A stretch of 16,611 nucleotides of DNA from Treponema sp. (lineage in GTDB: Bacteria; Spirochaetota; Spirochaetia; Treponematales; Breznakiellaceae): assembly GCA_031273835.1 (NCBI GenBank), contig JAISRD010000010.1:1-16611 (forward strand), written 5' to 3'. Positions 6,191 to 15,800 of this stretch are shown in pieces. The position numbers were made by a program, and so were the translations under genes. The notes beneath the pieces are model-generated. The model was not told where the DNA came from. It ran no database searches and worked only from the letters and a program-made list of their open reading frames with translations. Each line of letters starts with the position of its first letter. The stretch's first letter is position 1.

Positions 6191-6259
6191 CCGCTATGCT
6201 CCCCGCCCCCGGAACATTCTGAACGGGTCTTTAATTTTAGGGGATAGCGGGCGGGGGAG
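6191..6259 (+). repeat. GC-rich alternative-pairing segment upstream of map
   Basis: CCGCTAT (6191-6197) is the exact complement of ATAGCGG (6244-6250). The adjacent CTCCCCGCCC (6199-6208) can pair with GGGCGGGGGAG (6249-6259) with one bulged G. The two pairings share bases and cannot form together. The 164-nt gap between vapC and map otherwise holds no gene that I can recognise. Confidence 0.35.
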
Positions 6260-6282
6260 GGGTTGTGGTATCATAACTAAAG

Positions 6283-7047
6283 ATGATTCGGCTCAAGAAC
6301 GCGAAACAGATCGACGGGATACGGAAATCCTGCAAGATGCTTTCCGCCATGTACCGGGAACTCATTCCCCTGGTGAAAACCGGGGTGGAAACCATAGACC
6401 TTGATCACTGGGTCCGGCGCTGGATTAAGCAGGCCGGGGGCAGGTCGGCCTTTCTCGGCTACGGACCCGGGGATAACCCCTATCCCGCGGCGCTCTGCGT
6501 TTCGATCAACGAGGAGGTGATCCACGGCATACCCTCCAAACGGAAAATCGCCGAGGGGGATCTGGTTTCCCTGGACTGCGGCATAGACTTAGGGGGCTTT
6601 GTCAGCGATCAGGCCCTTACGGTGGAGGCCGGCCGGGTCAGCGAGGCCGCCCGGAAACTCAACCGGGTTACCCGGGAATGCCTGCACAGGGGACTGGGGG
6701 CGGTCAAGGCCGGGGATCGGCTCCTTCAAATCGCCCGGGCCGTGGAGGGCCACGCGAAACCCGCCGGTTTTTCGGTGGTAACCCGCTACTGCGGGCACGG
6801 GGTGGGCTTTGACCTTCACGAGGACCCCCAGGTGCCCAATTCCCCCCACGGGGCCAACCCCCGGATGAGTCCGGGGCTGGTTATAGCCGTGGAACCCATG
6901 GTGAACCTGGGAAAGGGGGATGTGGACCTTCTGGAGGACGGCTGGACCGTGGTAAGCGCCGACAGAAAGCTTTCCGCCCATTGGGAACATACGGTGGCTA
7001 TTGTGGAAAACCGCACGGAGATCCTCACCGATGAGCTGGCACTGTAA
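6283..7047 (+). CDS. map: Methionine aminopeptidase, type I
   Basis: A 254-aa enzyme that removes the initiator Met from nascent proteins, the usual length for bacterial type I MAP. The metal ligands are all present: D98 (SLDCG), D109 (SDQALT), H172 (CGHGVG), E204 (VEPM) and E235 (HWEHT). The substrate-binding histidines are H81 (HGIPS) and H179 (DLHEDP). No N-terminal extension or SH3-binding zinc fingers are present. The start MIRLKNAKQIDGIRKS aligns with the family's N-terminal helix, so the ATG at 6283 is well supported. There is no Shine-Dalgarno sequence before it, while a TATCAT -10-like hexamer ends 8 nt upstream. This hints at a leaderless or nearly leaderless transcript. Confidence 0.95.
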   Translation: MIRLKNAKQIDGIRKSCKMLSAMYRELIPLVKTGVETIDLDHWVRRWIKQAGGRSAFLGYGPGDNPYPAALCVSINEEVIHGIPSKRKIAEGDLVSLDCGIDLGGFVSDQALTVEAGRVSEAARKLNRVTRECLHRGLGAVKAGDRLLQIARAVEGHAKPAGFSVVTRYCGHGVGFDLHEDPQVPNSPHGANPRMSPGLVIAVEPMVNLGKGDVDLLEDGWTVVSADRKLSAHWEHTVAIVENRTEILTDELAL

Positions 7048-7095
7048 CTTTTCCGCCCCAAGTATTATTATTGTATCTATAGGAGTATGTAGTTT

Positions 7096-8613
7096 ATGGA
7101 TCTCATGAAAAGGCTCTCTTCCAAGAATTTCCTCATCTTCAACCTGGTTTTGCTGGGGGCGATCTTCGGGTTTTCCCTGGCTTTCCTCTCTTTTTCCTGT
7201 TCAAAACCGGGGGGGAACAGGGCCAAGGCGCAGGAAAATACCCAGGCGGCGCTTATACCCCAGGACGCCCTTTCGGCGGCGGAAAACCTTCAAACCGTAT
7301 TCCGTTCGATCTCGGACAGGGTACTCCCGTCGGTGGTGGAACTTAAAACCGTTTCGATACGGCGGCAGCAGGTTCCCAACTTTAACGGCATACCCTGGGA
7401 ATTTTTCTTCGGAACCCCCAAGGAAAACGGCGAGGGCAGGGAACGGGAATTCCGCTCCCAGGGCCTGGGTTCGGGGATCATAGTCCGCAAGGTGGAAACC
7501 GCCGGACAGGATACCTACTACGTGCTTACCAATCACCATGTGGTGGGGGACGCCAATGAAATTTCGGTGGCCCTCAATGACGGGACCGAATATCCCGCCG
7601 AATTGGTGGGGAAGGATGAGCGGAAGGATCTGGCTATGGTTTCCTTTAAGGGTCCCGGGGATCTTCCCCTGGCGGTTCTGGGGGATTCCGATACGGTGCA
7701 GGTCGGGGATTGGGCCATTGCCATCGGGAATCCCCTGGGTTTTATGTCCTCCATGACCATGGGCATCGTCAGCGCCGTGGGCCGTACCGGGGGGCCCGCC
7801 AACAATATCAACGATTTTATCCAGACCGATACTTCCATTAACCAGGGGAATTCCGGGGGGGCCCTGGTGAATATCAGGGGGGAGGTCATCGGGATTAACA
7901 CCTGGATTGCCAGCAACAGTTCCGGCGGCGGTTCGGTGGGGCTGGGCTTTGCCATTCCGATCAATAACGCGAAACGTTCAATAGACGAATTTATCAACAA
8001 GGGGGAGATCAGCTACGGCTGGCTCGGCGTTTCCCTAACCGATCCGGACAAGGACGTGGCGCAGGCCCTGGATCTTTCCGGCAAACGGGGCGCCCTGGTT
8101 TCCCAAACCTTTATCGGCTCCCCGGCGGAGAAGGGGGGCATACAGCCAGGCGACTACATCACCTCCCTCAATGGGAAGGAAGTGCGGGGCATGAACCAGC
8201 TTACCCTCATGGTGGGGGACCTTAAACCGGGCGAACAGGCCGCCTTCCGGGTGATCCGCGACGGCGCTGTACGGGATATACGGGTCCGTATTGAGACCCG
8301 GGACAACGAGATCGCCGCGGAAGCTTCCAAGCTTTGGCCGGGGATCTATGTGGTCCCCTTAAGCGACGCGATACGGGAAAATCTCAAGATCAAGGGCGGC
8401 CTTGAGGGGCTGTACGTGGGCCAGGTTATCGCCAAGAGTCCTTCCGCCGTGGTGGGGCTTCTGCGGAACGATGTTATCACCGCGGTTAACGGAGAAAAGG
8501 TTACGGACCTTAAATCCTTCTATAAGGTTATGCGGGAAAAGGCCGGAAAGGAACTGTGGTTTGACGTCCAGCGGGGTGAATCAACTTTGGAAACCCCCAA
8601 GTATAAGAGGTAA
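7096..8613 (+). CDS. htrA: HtrA/DegP-type serine protease with two PDZ domains
   Basis: A 505-aa trypsin-like envelope protease and chaperone that degrades misfolded exported proteins. Basic residues then a hydrophobic stretch (11-31) form an export signal. LSFSC at 31-35 fits a loose spirochaetal lipobox, so Cys35 may be lipidated; a plain membrane anchor is the alternative. The catalytic triad is H148 (TNHHVV), D178 (RKDLAMV) and S253 (GNSGGAL). PDZ1 spans about 306-395 and PDZ2 about 410-495. AGGAG at 7081-7085 sits 10 nt before the ATG. An alternative start at Met4 (7105) is possible but moves the ribosome-binding site too far away. The gene lies 48 nt after map and 27 nt before pyrB, so co-transcription is likely. 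Confidence 0.95.
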   Translation: MDLMKRLSSKNFLIFNLVLLGAIFGFSLAFLSFSCSKPGGNRAKAQENTQAALIPQDALSAAENLQTVFRSISDRVLPSVVELKTVSIRRQQVPNFNGIPWEFFFGTPKENGEGREREFRSQGLGSGIIVRKVETAGQDTYYVLTNHHVVGDANEISVALNDGTEYPAELVGKDERKDLAMVSFKGPGDLPLAVLGDSDTVQVGDWAIAIGNPLGFMSSMTMGIVSAVGRTGGPANNINDFIQTDTSINQGNSGGALVNIRGEVIGINTWIASNSSGGGSVGLGFAIPINNAKRSIDEFINKGEISYGWLGVSLTDPDKDVAQALDLSGKRGALVSQTFIGSPAEKGGIQPGDYITSLNGKEVRGMNQLTLMVGDLKPGEQAAFRVIRDGAVRDIRVRIETRDNEIAAEASKLWPGIYVVPLSDAIRENLKIKGGLEGLYVGQVIAKSPSAVVGLLRNDVITAVNGEKVTDLKSFYKVMREKAGKELWFDVQRGESTLETPKYKR

Positions 8614-8625
8614 AGAGGAGGTAAA

Positions 8626-8635
8626 GGGGGGGGGG
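8626..8635 (+). repeat. G10 homopolymer upstream of pyrB
   Basis: Ten consecutive G lie between the htrA stop (8611-8613) and the pyrB GTG (8641). An ideal AGGAGG at 8616-8621 is upstream of the tract. Such runs are prone to slipped-strand length change. Confidence 0.85.
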
Positions 8636-8640
8636 AGAGG

Positions 8641-9567
8641 GTGCTTAAGGGACGCCATCTTATCGAGCCCGGGGATTTTACCCTGGAGGAACTGGAGGGG
8701 CTTTTTTCCCTGGCGGAACGGATAGAGGGGGATGAAAGCTATCTGCGGGATTCCTGCCGGGGGAGGCTCCTGGCGACATTGTTTTTTGAGCCCAGCACCC
8801 GGACCCGTCTTTCCTTTGAGGCAGCCATGCTGCGTCTGGGGGGAAGCTGCCTGGGCTTTGCCGAACCCGGTTCCAGTTCCGCCGCCAAGGGCGAAAGCCT
8901 GGCCGATACGATACGCACCGTGTCCTGTTATGCCGATGCCATCGTGATGCGCAATCCCAAGGAAGGGGCGGCGCTGCTGGCCTCCCGCTTTTCGGCGGTC
9001 CCGGTGATCAACGCCGGCGACGGCGGGCATCATCATCCTACCCAGACCCTGACGGACCTCCTGACCATACGCCGCCTGAGGGGCGGCCTGGGGAATCTGA
9101 CCATAGGCTTTTGCGGGGACCTTAAATTCGGCCGTACCGTTCACTCCCTGGCAAAGACCCTCGCCCGCTATACGGAGGTACGGGAAATTTTTATCTCCCC
9201 GCCGGAACTCAAGGTCCCCGGTTATATCAGGGGGGGCCTTGAAAAGGGGATGATCCCCTGCAGGGAAGCGGAAAGACTTGAGGACGTGATAGGGGACCTT
9301 GACGTACTCTACATGACCCGGGTTCAGCGGGAGCGTTTTTTCAACGAGGAGGATTATATCAGGCTTAAGGATTTTTACATACTTACCAGAGAAAAAATGG
9401 AAAACGCCCGGCCCGATTTGATAGTTCTCCATCCCCTTCCACGGGTTAACGAGATCGCCCTGGAGGTCGATTCCGATCCCAGGGCGGCGTACTTTAAGCA
9501 GGCGAAATACGGCATGTATGTACGGATGGCCCTGCTCGCTTCAATATTGGGAGCGGTATCATGTTAA
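8641..9567 (+). CDS. pyrB: Aspartate carbamoyltransferase catalytic chain
   Basis: A 308-aa catalytic chain that joins carbamoyl phosphate and aspartate in the committed step of UMP synthesis. The carbamoyl-phosphate loop STRTR is at 52-56, the SSSAAKGES loop contributes S80 and K83, and R104, H132 (HHPTQ), Q135 and R165 follow. The aspartate-binding R227 is in TRVQRER, and HPLPRV is at 264-269. Length is normal for a stand-alone chain. The GTG start is supported by the family-like opening (M/V)LKGRHLIEP. Its nearest classical ribosome-binding site, AGGAGG, is 19 nt away across a G10 tract; GGAG at 8634-8637 is closer, with 3-nt spacing. The gene overlaps pyrI by 7 nt. Confidence 0.96.
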   Translation: MLKGRHLIEPGDFTLEELEGLFSLAERIEGDESYLRDSCRGRLLATLFFEPSTRTRLSFEAAMLRLGGSCLGFAEPGSSSAAKGESLADTIRTVSCYADAIVMRNPKEGAALLASRFSAVPVINAGDGGHHHPTQTLTDLLTIRRLRGGLGNLTIGFCGDLKFGRTVHSLAKTLARYTEVREIFISPPELKVPGYIRGGLEKGMIPCREAERLEDVIGDLDVLYMTRVQRERFFNEEDYIRLKDFYILTREKMENARPDLIVLHPLPRVNEIALEVDSDPRAAYFKQAKYGMYVRMALLASILGAVSC

Positions 9568-9992
9568 ATGTTGATCAGATAAAAAACGGCATTGTCATCG
9601 ATCATATCAAGGCGGGGCAGGGAATCAGGATCTTTAACTGGCTGGGTCTGGGCAAGGCGTCCTACAATGTGGCCTTCGTGGTTAACGCCCAGTCAAACCG
9701 CATGGGCCGCAAGGACATTATCAAGATAGACAACACCATCGAAATCAATTTTGACATCCTGGGTCTCATCGATCCCAATATAACGGTAAACGTTATTGAA
9801 AACGAAGTGATCACCAAAAAGATAAAACTCCAGCTCCCCGAAGGGGTTCAGGATATTCTTATCTGTAAAAATCCCCGCTGTGTTACCTCCGCTGAAAAGA
9901 TACCCCATATATTCCACCTGGACGACAGAAAGCTGGAAACCTACCGCTGTGAATACTGCGACGAGATACGCAGCGCCGCGGACTTTAGGTAA
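9561..9992 (+). CDS. pyrI: Aspartate carbamoyltransferase regulatory chain
   Basis: A 143-aa regulatory chain. The N-terminal allosteric domain has the NGIVIDHI opening and MGRKDIIKIDN (about 48-58), which lines the nucleotide-effector site. The C-terminal zinc domain has four cysteines, C102-x4-C107 and C130-x2-C133, which bind Zn2+ and contact PyrB. This predicts a class B ATCase of c6r6 type, subject to CTP/ATP control. Translation starts at 9561 inside the end of pyrB, whose stop is at 9565-9567, so synthesis of the two chains is coupled. It is the last plus-strand gene before convergent recG. The 64-nt gap (9993-10056) shows no clear terminator. Confidence 0.95.
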   Translation: MLNVDQIKNGIVIDHIKAGQGIRIFNWLGLGKASYNVAFVVNAQSNRMGRKDIIKIDNTIEINFDILGLIDPNITVNVIENEVITKKIKLQLPEGVQDILICKNPRCVTSAEKIPHIFHLDDRKLETYRCEYCDEIRSAADFR

Positions 9993-10056
9993 GGTATTTA
10001 AGAAACTGTAAAGGAAATCCAAAAGATATTCTCCCGCGTAAAACCTCCGCCGGGCG

Positions 10057-12267
10057 CTACAGCCCCGCGTCGGTAAAGGGCGGGGCCCGCTCCAGCACTT
10101 CGGCTATGCGGCGGTGTTCGGGGAGGAGCAGGGCCGGATCGCTTTTCAGCACCGCGAAGGCATAATCCCGGCAGCGGACGAGGGTTTCCGCGTCGCGGAC
10201 CGGATCGGCGATTCCCAGCTTAAGATAACCGGACTGTTCCAGTCCGGCGATTTGTCCGGGTCCCCGGAGCTTTAGATCCTCCTCGGCTATGATAAAGCCG
10301 TCGTTGTTTTCCAGCATCACCTTGAGCCGTTCCTTGCCCTCATTCGTAAGACCCGCCGGACGGGGCCCGGCGCTTTTGCCGCTTTCATCCCCCGGTTCTG
10401 ATTCCGGTTCCGGTTCCGAATAGATCAAAAAACAGAAGGCCTGATCGGAACCCCGGCCCACCCGGCCCCGCATCTGGTGCAGGGCGGAAAGGCCGAAGCG
10501 TTCCGCGTGGTGGATCACCATGCAGGAAGCGTTGGGGACGTCCACCCCCACCTCGACGACGCTGGTGGCGGCGAGTATGTTGATCTCCCCGTTACGAAAG
10601 GCCTCCATGACCCTGCGCTTTTCTTCCTCCTCAAGCCGGGAATGTACCAGGGCCGTTTTATACCGGGGAAAGATTTCGGCGGAGAGCCGTTCCGCCATGG
10701 TAACGGCGTTTTTCAGGCCCTTGTCCGCCGTCTCCTCATCGCCGATAAGGGGATAGACAAAGTAGGCCTGCCTTCCCGCGGCAAGTTCCTTTTCCACAAA
10801 GCCGTAGACCTTTTCCGCGTTGGATTCCCTGGCCAGGTGGGTTTTTACGGGCTTGCGGCCCGGCGGCATATCCCTGATTACCGAAATATCCAGGTCCCCG
10901 AAGACCGTAAGGGCCAGGGTCCGGGGTATGGGGGTGGCGCTCATCATCAGAAGATCCGGTGTGCCGGGGTTTATGAGGGACGAAGCCCCCTTTGCCAGTA
11001 TGGCCTGCCGCTGGGTCACCCCGAAACGGTGCTGTTCGTCGATGACCACGAGGCGCAGGCTCCGGTACACCACGCCGGAGGAAAAAAGGGCGTGGGTTCC
11101 CAGGACCAGGTCCACTTCCCCCTCCGCCAGGGCCTTGAGCAGCCGTGCCCGCCCCGCGGCCTTGAGGTTCCCCGTCAGAAAGGCCGGACGCAACCCCAAT
11201 GGTTCAAGGAGTTTCGCGGCGTTTTCCGCATGCTGCCGGGCGAGGAGTTCCGTGGGGGCCATTATCGCGCACTGGCCCCCCAAATCGACCGCATAGAGGG
11301 CAGCGAAAAAGGCCGCCAGGGTTTTCCCCGAGCCCACGTCCCCCTCAAGGAGCCGCGCCATGGGGTAGTCCCCGGCCATGTCGGCGTTTACGGCGCCTAT
11401 GGCTTCTTCCTGGCCTGCGGTGAGGGAGAAGGGGAGCCGGGCAAGAAGCTGCCGCTGGAGGGGAGAAAGGTGTTCATGATTGGAAACCCGGCTTCCATGG
11501 GAAGTATCGTTTCCACCGGAAGCCGGGGGGCCCGCCGCAGCGACGGGGGTCCGCCGGGCCGAGGGGGAGCGCCGTTCCATGGCCCGCCGCCCTACGATCA
11601 TCTCAAGGTAAAAAAGTTCCTCGCAGATAAGGGTTTTTTTCGCCCCCTCAAGTTCCTCGATTGATCCGGGAAAATGTAAGGCCCTCAGGGCCCGGGCCTT
11701 GTCCAGGAGCCCCTCTTTCTCAATCACCCCCTGGGGGAGTTCATTTTCAAGGTCCTTCCCGTACTTGTCCAGGGCGGCCTTTACCAGGCGCCGGAGGAGA
11801 TTTTGGGTCAGCCCGGCGGACAGGGGATAGACGGGAACTATGCGGTTAAAGCCCGCGGTTTTCCCGGTTTCCTCAAATTCAAAGGAAGAACTTTGAAGGT
11901 CCCCGTGCTTGTAGAAGAATCTGCCCCAGAGCCGGAAGCTTTTTCCCTGCCCAAGCTGTTTTGCAAGAAAGGGACGGTTAAAGCAGAGCAGCACCGCCCG
12001 GGCGCTTTCATCCTCAATATGAATTTTCAGGGTTCTCATGGGGCCGTAGCCGAACCAGTCGTGGGCGAGCACCTTTACCACCGTACAGACCGGCCCCTTG
12101 TTCCAGTCCTTAAGGGGAACCTGACGGCTCCGGTCTTCCCAGTCCCGTGGATAGCGGGAAAGGAGACCCGCCGCTGTGCTTATGCCCCTTTTGGCAAGCA
12201 GGGCCGCCGTTTCGGGCCCCACGCCCCTGAGGTCCTCCACCGGAAAGCAGAGTTCCCGCAGATACAT
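10057..12267 (-). CDS. recG: ATP-dependent DNA helicase RecG
   Basis: A 736-aa helicase that remodels stalled replication forks and branched DNA intermediates. The N-terminal wedge/OB region includes GVGPETAALLAKRGI (about 15-29) and VPVYPLSAGLTQ (about 144-155). Helicase motifs are GDVGSGKT (309-316), DEQH (410-413), MSATPIPRT (442-450) and QMRGRVGRG (598-606), followed by the RecG-type C-terminus with LRGPGQIAGLEQSG (667-680). Two hydrophilic insertions, about 233-266 and 617-639, are rich in Ser, Pro, Gly or Glu and look like unstructured loops. The ATG lies 3 nt after the YggT stop without a clear Shine-Dalgarno, so translation probably depends on coupling. Confidence 0.96.
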   Translation of the reverse strand: MYLRELCFPVEDLRGVGPETAALLAKRGISTAAGLLSRYPRDWEDRSRQVPLKDWNKGPVCTVVKVLAHDWFGYGPMRTLKIHIEDESARAVLLCFNRPFLAKQLGQGKSFRLWGRFFYKHGDLQSSSFEFEETGKTAGFNRIVPVYPLSAGLTQNLLRRLVKAALDKYGKDLENELPQGVIEKEGLLDKARALRALHFPGSIEELEGAKKTLICEELFYLEMIVGRRAMERRSPSARRTPVAAAGPPASGGNDTSHGSRVSNHEHLSPLQRQLLARLPFSLTAGQEEAIGAVNADMAGDYPMARLLEGDVGSGKTLAAFFAALYAVDLGGQCAIMAPTELLARQHAENAAKLLEPLGLRPAFLTGNLKAAGRARLLKALAEGEVDLVLGTHALFSSGVVYRSLRLVVIDEQHRFGVTQRQAILAKGASSLINPGTPDLLMMSATPIPRTLALTVFGDLDISVIRDMPPGRKPVKTHLARESNAEKVYGFVEKELAAGRQAYFVYPLIGDEETADKGLKNAVTMAERLSAEIFPRYKTALVHSRLEEEEKRRVMEAFRNGEINILAATSVVEVGVDVPNASCMVIHHAERFGLSALHQMRGRVGRGSDQAFCFLIYSEPEPESEPGDESGKSAGPRPAGLTNEGKERLKVMLENNDGFIIAEEDLKLRGPGQIAGLEQSGYLKLGIADPVRDAETLVRCRDYAFAVLKSDPALLLPEHRRIAEVLERAPPFTDAGL

Positions 12268-12270
12268 GGG

Positions 12271-12858
12271 TTAGAGGGGCAGCGCCTGGAGCAGGAAGCG
12301 GCCGAAGACCACCACGGCCCAAAGCAGGGCGGTGATGAACAGCAGCGCCCCAATGGCAAGGATGATACGCCCAAGGTAATTGAGTATACGGAGCGGAAAG
12401 AAGATACGGTTGATGCGGTACAATACGGGCTGGGCGATAAAGTCAATAAGGCGCCAAAAGGGCGAATAGATATTGGCGTTAAAAAGATAGGCAAAGAGCC
12501 TGAGTATCAGAACGATGATAAGAAAACCTAGAACCCAGGAAAGCACCGACCATACCGCGGTGAGCAGCATGGCGAGGGCTATGCCTAAACTGATACGGCC
12601 CGAATGGTTCCAGGCGGTCAGGAGTCGGCGGACCAGGCCCAGGACGGCCAGGGCGATAAGCGGGGAAAAATCGAGGACGGAATTCCTGAAGATACGGAAA
12701 CGGCGGAACCAGTTAAGGTAGGGATCGCAGACGCTGCAGAGGAACATATAGGGTTTCCCAAAATCCACCCCGGAAAACCAGGTAAGGAGTATGCGTATGA
12801 CGATGAGGATCATGTAGACGCTGATGACGCTTGACAGCGCTGTTAAGAGGTACTGCAT
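12271..12858 (-). CDS. yggT: Double YggT-domain integral membrane protein
   Basis: A 195-aa, very hydrophobic protein with two YggT-like halves. The first (about 1-85) has YMILIVIRILLTWF, then DPYLNWFRR and LDFSPLIALAVLGLVRRLL. The second (about 105-185) has LILRLFAYLF, then FIAQPVLYRINRIFFP and NYLGRIILAIGALLF. Each half supplies two membrane helices around the DP/QP-hydrophobic-R loop. A short extra helix near 90-105 may link them. YggT proteins are implicated in osmotic tolerance or in organising division and chloroplast-like membranes, but no biochemical role is settled. The ATG directly abuts the dnaE stop codon (TAA then ATG), and recG follows 3 nt downstream, so it is embedded in a tight operon. 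Confidence 0.85.
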   Translation of the reverse strand: MQYLLTALSSVISVYMILIVIRILLTWFSGVDFGKPYMFLCSVCDPYLNWFRRFRIFRNSVLDFSPLIALAVLGLVRRLLTAWNHSGRISLGIALAMLLTAVWSVLSWVLGFLIIVLILRLFAYLFNANIYSPFWRLIDFIAQPVLYRINRIFFPLRILNYLGRIILAIGALLFITALLWAVVVFGRFLLQALPL

Positions 12859-15800
12859 TTAGGCCCCCCAGGCCTCCGCCACGGCGGGGTATTGTTCAAG
12901 GGCCTCCAGATGTTTTTTGTCCCCCGCGGTACTAAGCTGGAGGGCGGTCCGTATCACCGTTTCTTCCCCGTTTTCCCCGGAGGGGGGGATATGGATAAAC
13001 ACCGGCGAAGGGCCGGGGTTGTCAATGAGAAAATCCCGCAGGGGGTAGAGGTTCTGCTCAATGATCCTGTCCCGCAGCCGTATGTGTATCTCCCGGAACA
13101 GGCCGGGCTTTACCAGATGGAGCTTTTCGCCGGGCCGGCTCTTTCCCGGTTCCTCCCCGCCCAAGGCGGTTTTCCCTTCGGCCTCTTCGGCGGCCGCCCC
13201 CGGCCCCTGGGATGCCGCCGTCGCCGCTTTCGCGAGCTTTTTCAGGTCCAGAACCGACGTTACCCGGAAACTCATTTTTCCCCTGGACTGATCGATTTTT
13301 CCCTTCAGGGCCGCCCTGGTTTCGGGCTTGATCACCGCCTCCGCGTCTTCCCAGAGTTTGTTGAAAAATACGATATCAACCGTACCGTTGTAGTCCTCCA
13401 GGGTTCCGAAGGCCATGGATCTGCCGCTCTTATCGGTATAGGGTTTAATGGTTTTCACGATCCCCACAAGAATATATTCCCCGTTCTGGATTGAATCGGG
13501 ATCACCCAGGTTTACCGTAACCTTCTGCCGCCACAGTTCCCTGTATTCATCCAGGGGATGACCGGAAAAATAAAAGCCGATAAGCTCCCTTTCGAGGTTA
13601 AGCTGCTCCATCCTGTCCATCTCGGGCATTCCGGTAAACTTAAAATCGGGAAAAACCTGTTCCCCCGTATCCTCAAAGAGGCTTACCTGGCCGAATTTTG
13701 TTTCGTCCTTTTTATTCTGGGCGTATTCAATGGCCGCCTCCATATTGACCAGCAGGGTCGGCCTGTTCATGCCGAAACGGTCAAAGGCTCCGGTCTTGAT
13801 AAGCAGCTCTATCACCTTGCGGCTTACGATATGTTCCCGGGCCTGGTTTGTCTGCAGGGTTACCCTGTCAAGAAAATCCATAAAACCCTTAAAGGGCCCG
13901 TCCCGGCGGCGCAGTATAATTTCATCCGCGGGACCTTCGCCGACCCCCTTGATCCCCAGGAAGCCGTATACGATCCGGCCCTCCACCACGGTAAAGCGTT
14001 TTTCCGAACGGTTGATGTCCGGCGGATCGATGGGGATCTCCATTTTACGGGTTACTTCGATATAGCTTGAAAGCTTGTCCTTATCGGCGCTGCCTATTTC
14101 ATTGGTAAGGTTGGCGGCCATAAATTCGGCGGGATAATTTGCCTTGAGATACGCGGTACGGTAGGCCAGCACCGAATAGGCCGCCGCGTGGCTTTTGTTA
14201 AAGCCGTAACCGGCAAAGGGGACCAGCAGCTCATAGATATCCCCCGCTTCTTTTTCGGTATAACCCTGCTTCAGCGCCCCCGCCAGGAAGGGGGCCTTTT
14301 CCTTGTCGATGATCTCCCGTTTTTTCTTTCCCATGGCGCGGCGGAGCAGATCCGCCTGTCCCATGGTATAGCCCGCGACGATACGGGCCACCTGCATCAC
14401 CTGTTCCTGGTAGACGATGATCCCGTAGGTTTCCTTAAGAACCCCCTCAAGGGAAGGGTGGGGGTATTTTATGTACTGGGGATTCCATTTTGATTCGGTA
14501 AACTGGGGGATAAACTGCATAGGCCCGGGACGGCCAAGGCTGTTAAGGGCCGTTAATTCCCCGATACTGGCGGGTTTTGCCTTCCGGAGTATCTCCTTCC
14601 ACCAGGGTTTTTCAAACTGGAAGATGCCCTCGTTTTTTTCCTCGGCAAGCATGGCAAAGGTCTTTTCATCATCCTCGGGAACCTCTTCAACGCTGAAATC
14701 CGCGCAGTCCCCGCCCCGGCGGCGCACCAGCTCTTCCGCGTGTTTAAGCAGATCCAGGGTTTTCAGCCCCAGGAAATCCATTTTTATAAGGCCGCAGTCC
14801 TCAAGAAAACCCATGGTATACTGGGTGGCTATGCCGCCCCCCTTGGATTCAGGTTCCCGGTAGAGGGGCACGTAATCGGTTAAGGCCGTTTTACCGATCA
14901 CCACCCCGGCGGCGTGGATACTGGCGTGGCGCCGCAGGCCCTCAAGTTTCCGGGCAAGGCCGAACATTTCGGTATATTTGGGGTCCCTTTCCAGTTCCCC
15001 CAGTTTGGGTTCTTCCTTAAAGGCCCTTGCCAGGGTGATCTTCGGGTCCCCGGGTATGAGCTTGGTGATCATCTCCGATTCGGGGATCGGTATCTCCAGG
15101 GTCCGGGCCACGTCCTTGATCACCTGTTTCGCCCCCAGGGTTCCGAAGGTGATAATCTGGGCCACCTGATCCCTGCCGTATTTTTCGGTTACATAGCGGA
15201 GCACCTCGTCCCGCCGTTCATTGCAAAAGTCAATGTCAAAGTCGGGCATGGAAATACGATCGGGGTTAAGGAAACGCTCAAAGAACAATCCGTATTTAAG
15301 GGGGGCCAGGTCGGTGATCCGCAGGGCGTAGGCCACAATGGAACCCGCCCCGGAACCGCGGCCCGGCCCCACCCAAATGCCCTGGTTCTTGGCCCAGTTG
15401 ATAAAGTCCGCCACAATGAGGAAATAGCCGGTAAAGTGCATTTTGATGATCACGTCCAGCTCGTATTCCGCCCTGGCGCTTATCTCCTCCGTTACGGCGG
15501 CATAGCGCTTTTCAAGGCCCTCCATGGTAAGCTGCCAGAGCCACGCGGCGGAGCTGATCGCGTCCCCGCCGCCGCCTTCCCGCCCAGGCCCGGCCGCCTC
15601 GGAAGAGCCCTCCCCCATTTGGAATACCGAGCGGATCTTGTCCTTGAGGGCGGCGGAGGGCGTAAAACCGCCGGGTATGTCGTATACGGGAAGGTAATCG
15701 GGGAGGTCCTTTGTTTTGACCCTGGGAATATCGGTAACGCAGCGTTCGGCGATCTTTACCGTATTGGCAAGGGCCTCGGGACAGTCCCGGAAAAGGGAGG

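Noticed and set aside
7087..7092. ATG-TAG minimal open frame between the htrA ribosome-binding site and start
   Set aside because: It begins only 1 nt after AGGAG, too close for efficient initiation, and is probably coincidental.
9993..10056. Bidirectional terminator between convergent pyrI and recG
   Set aside because: No stem followed by a T-run was found in either direction; only short GC-rich patches are present.
10477..12531. Several plus-strand open frames opposite recG and yggT
   Set aside because: They lie antisense to firmly identified genes, have low-complexity basic compositions and lack family motifs.
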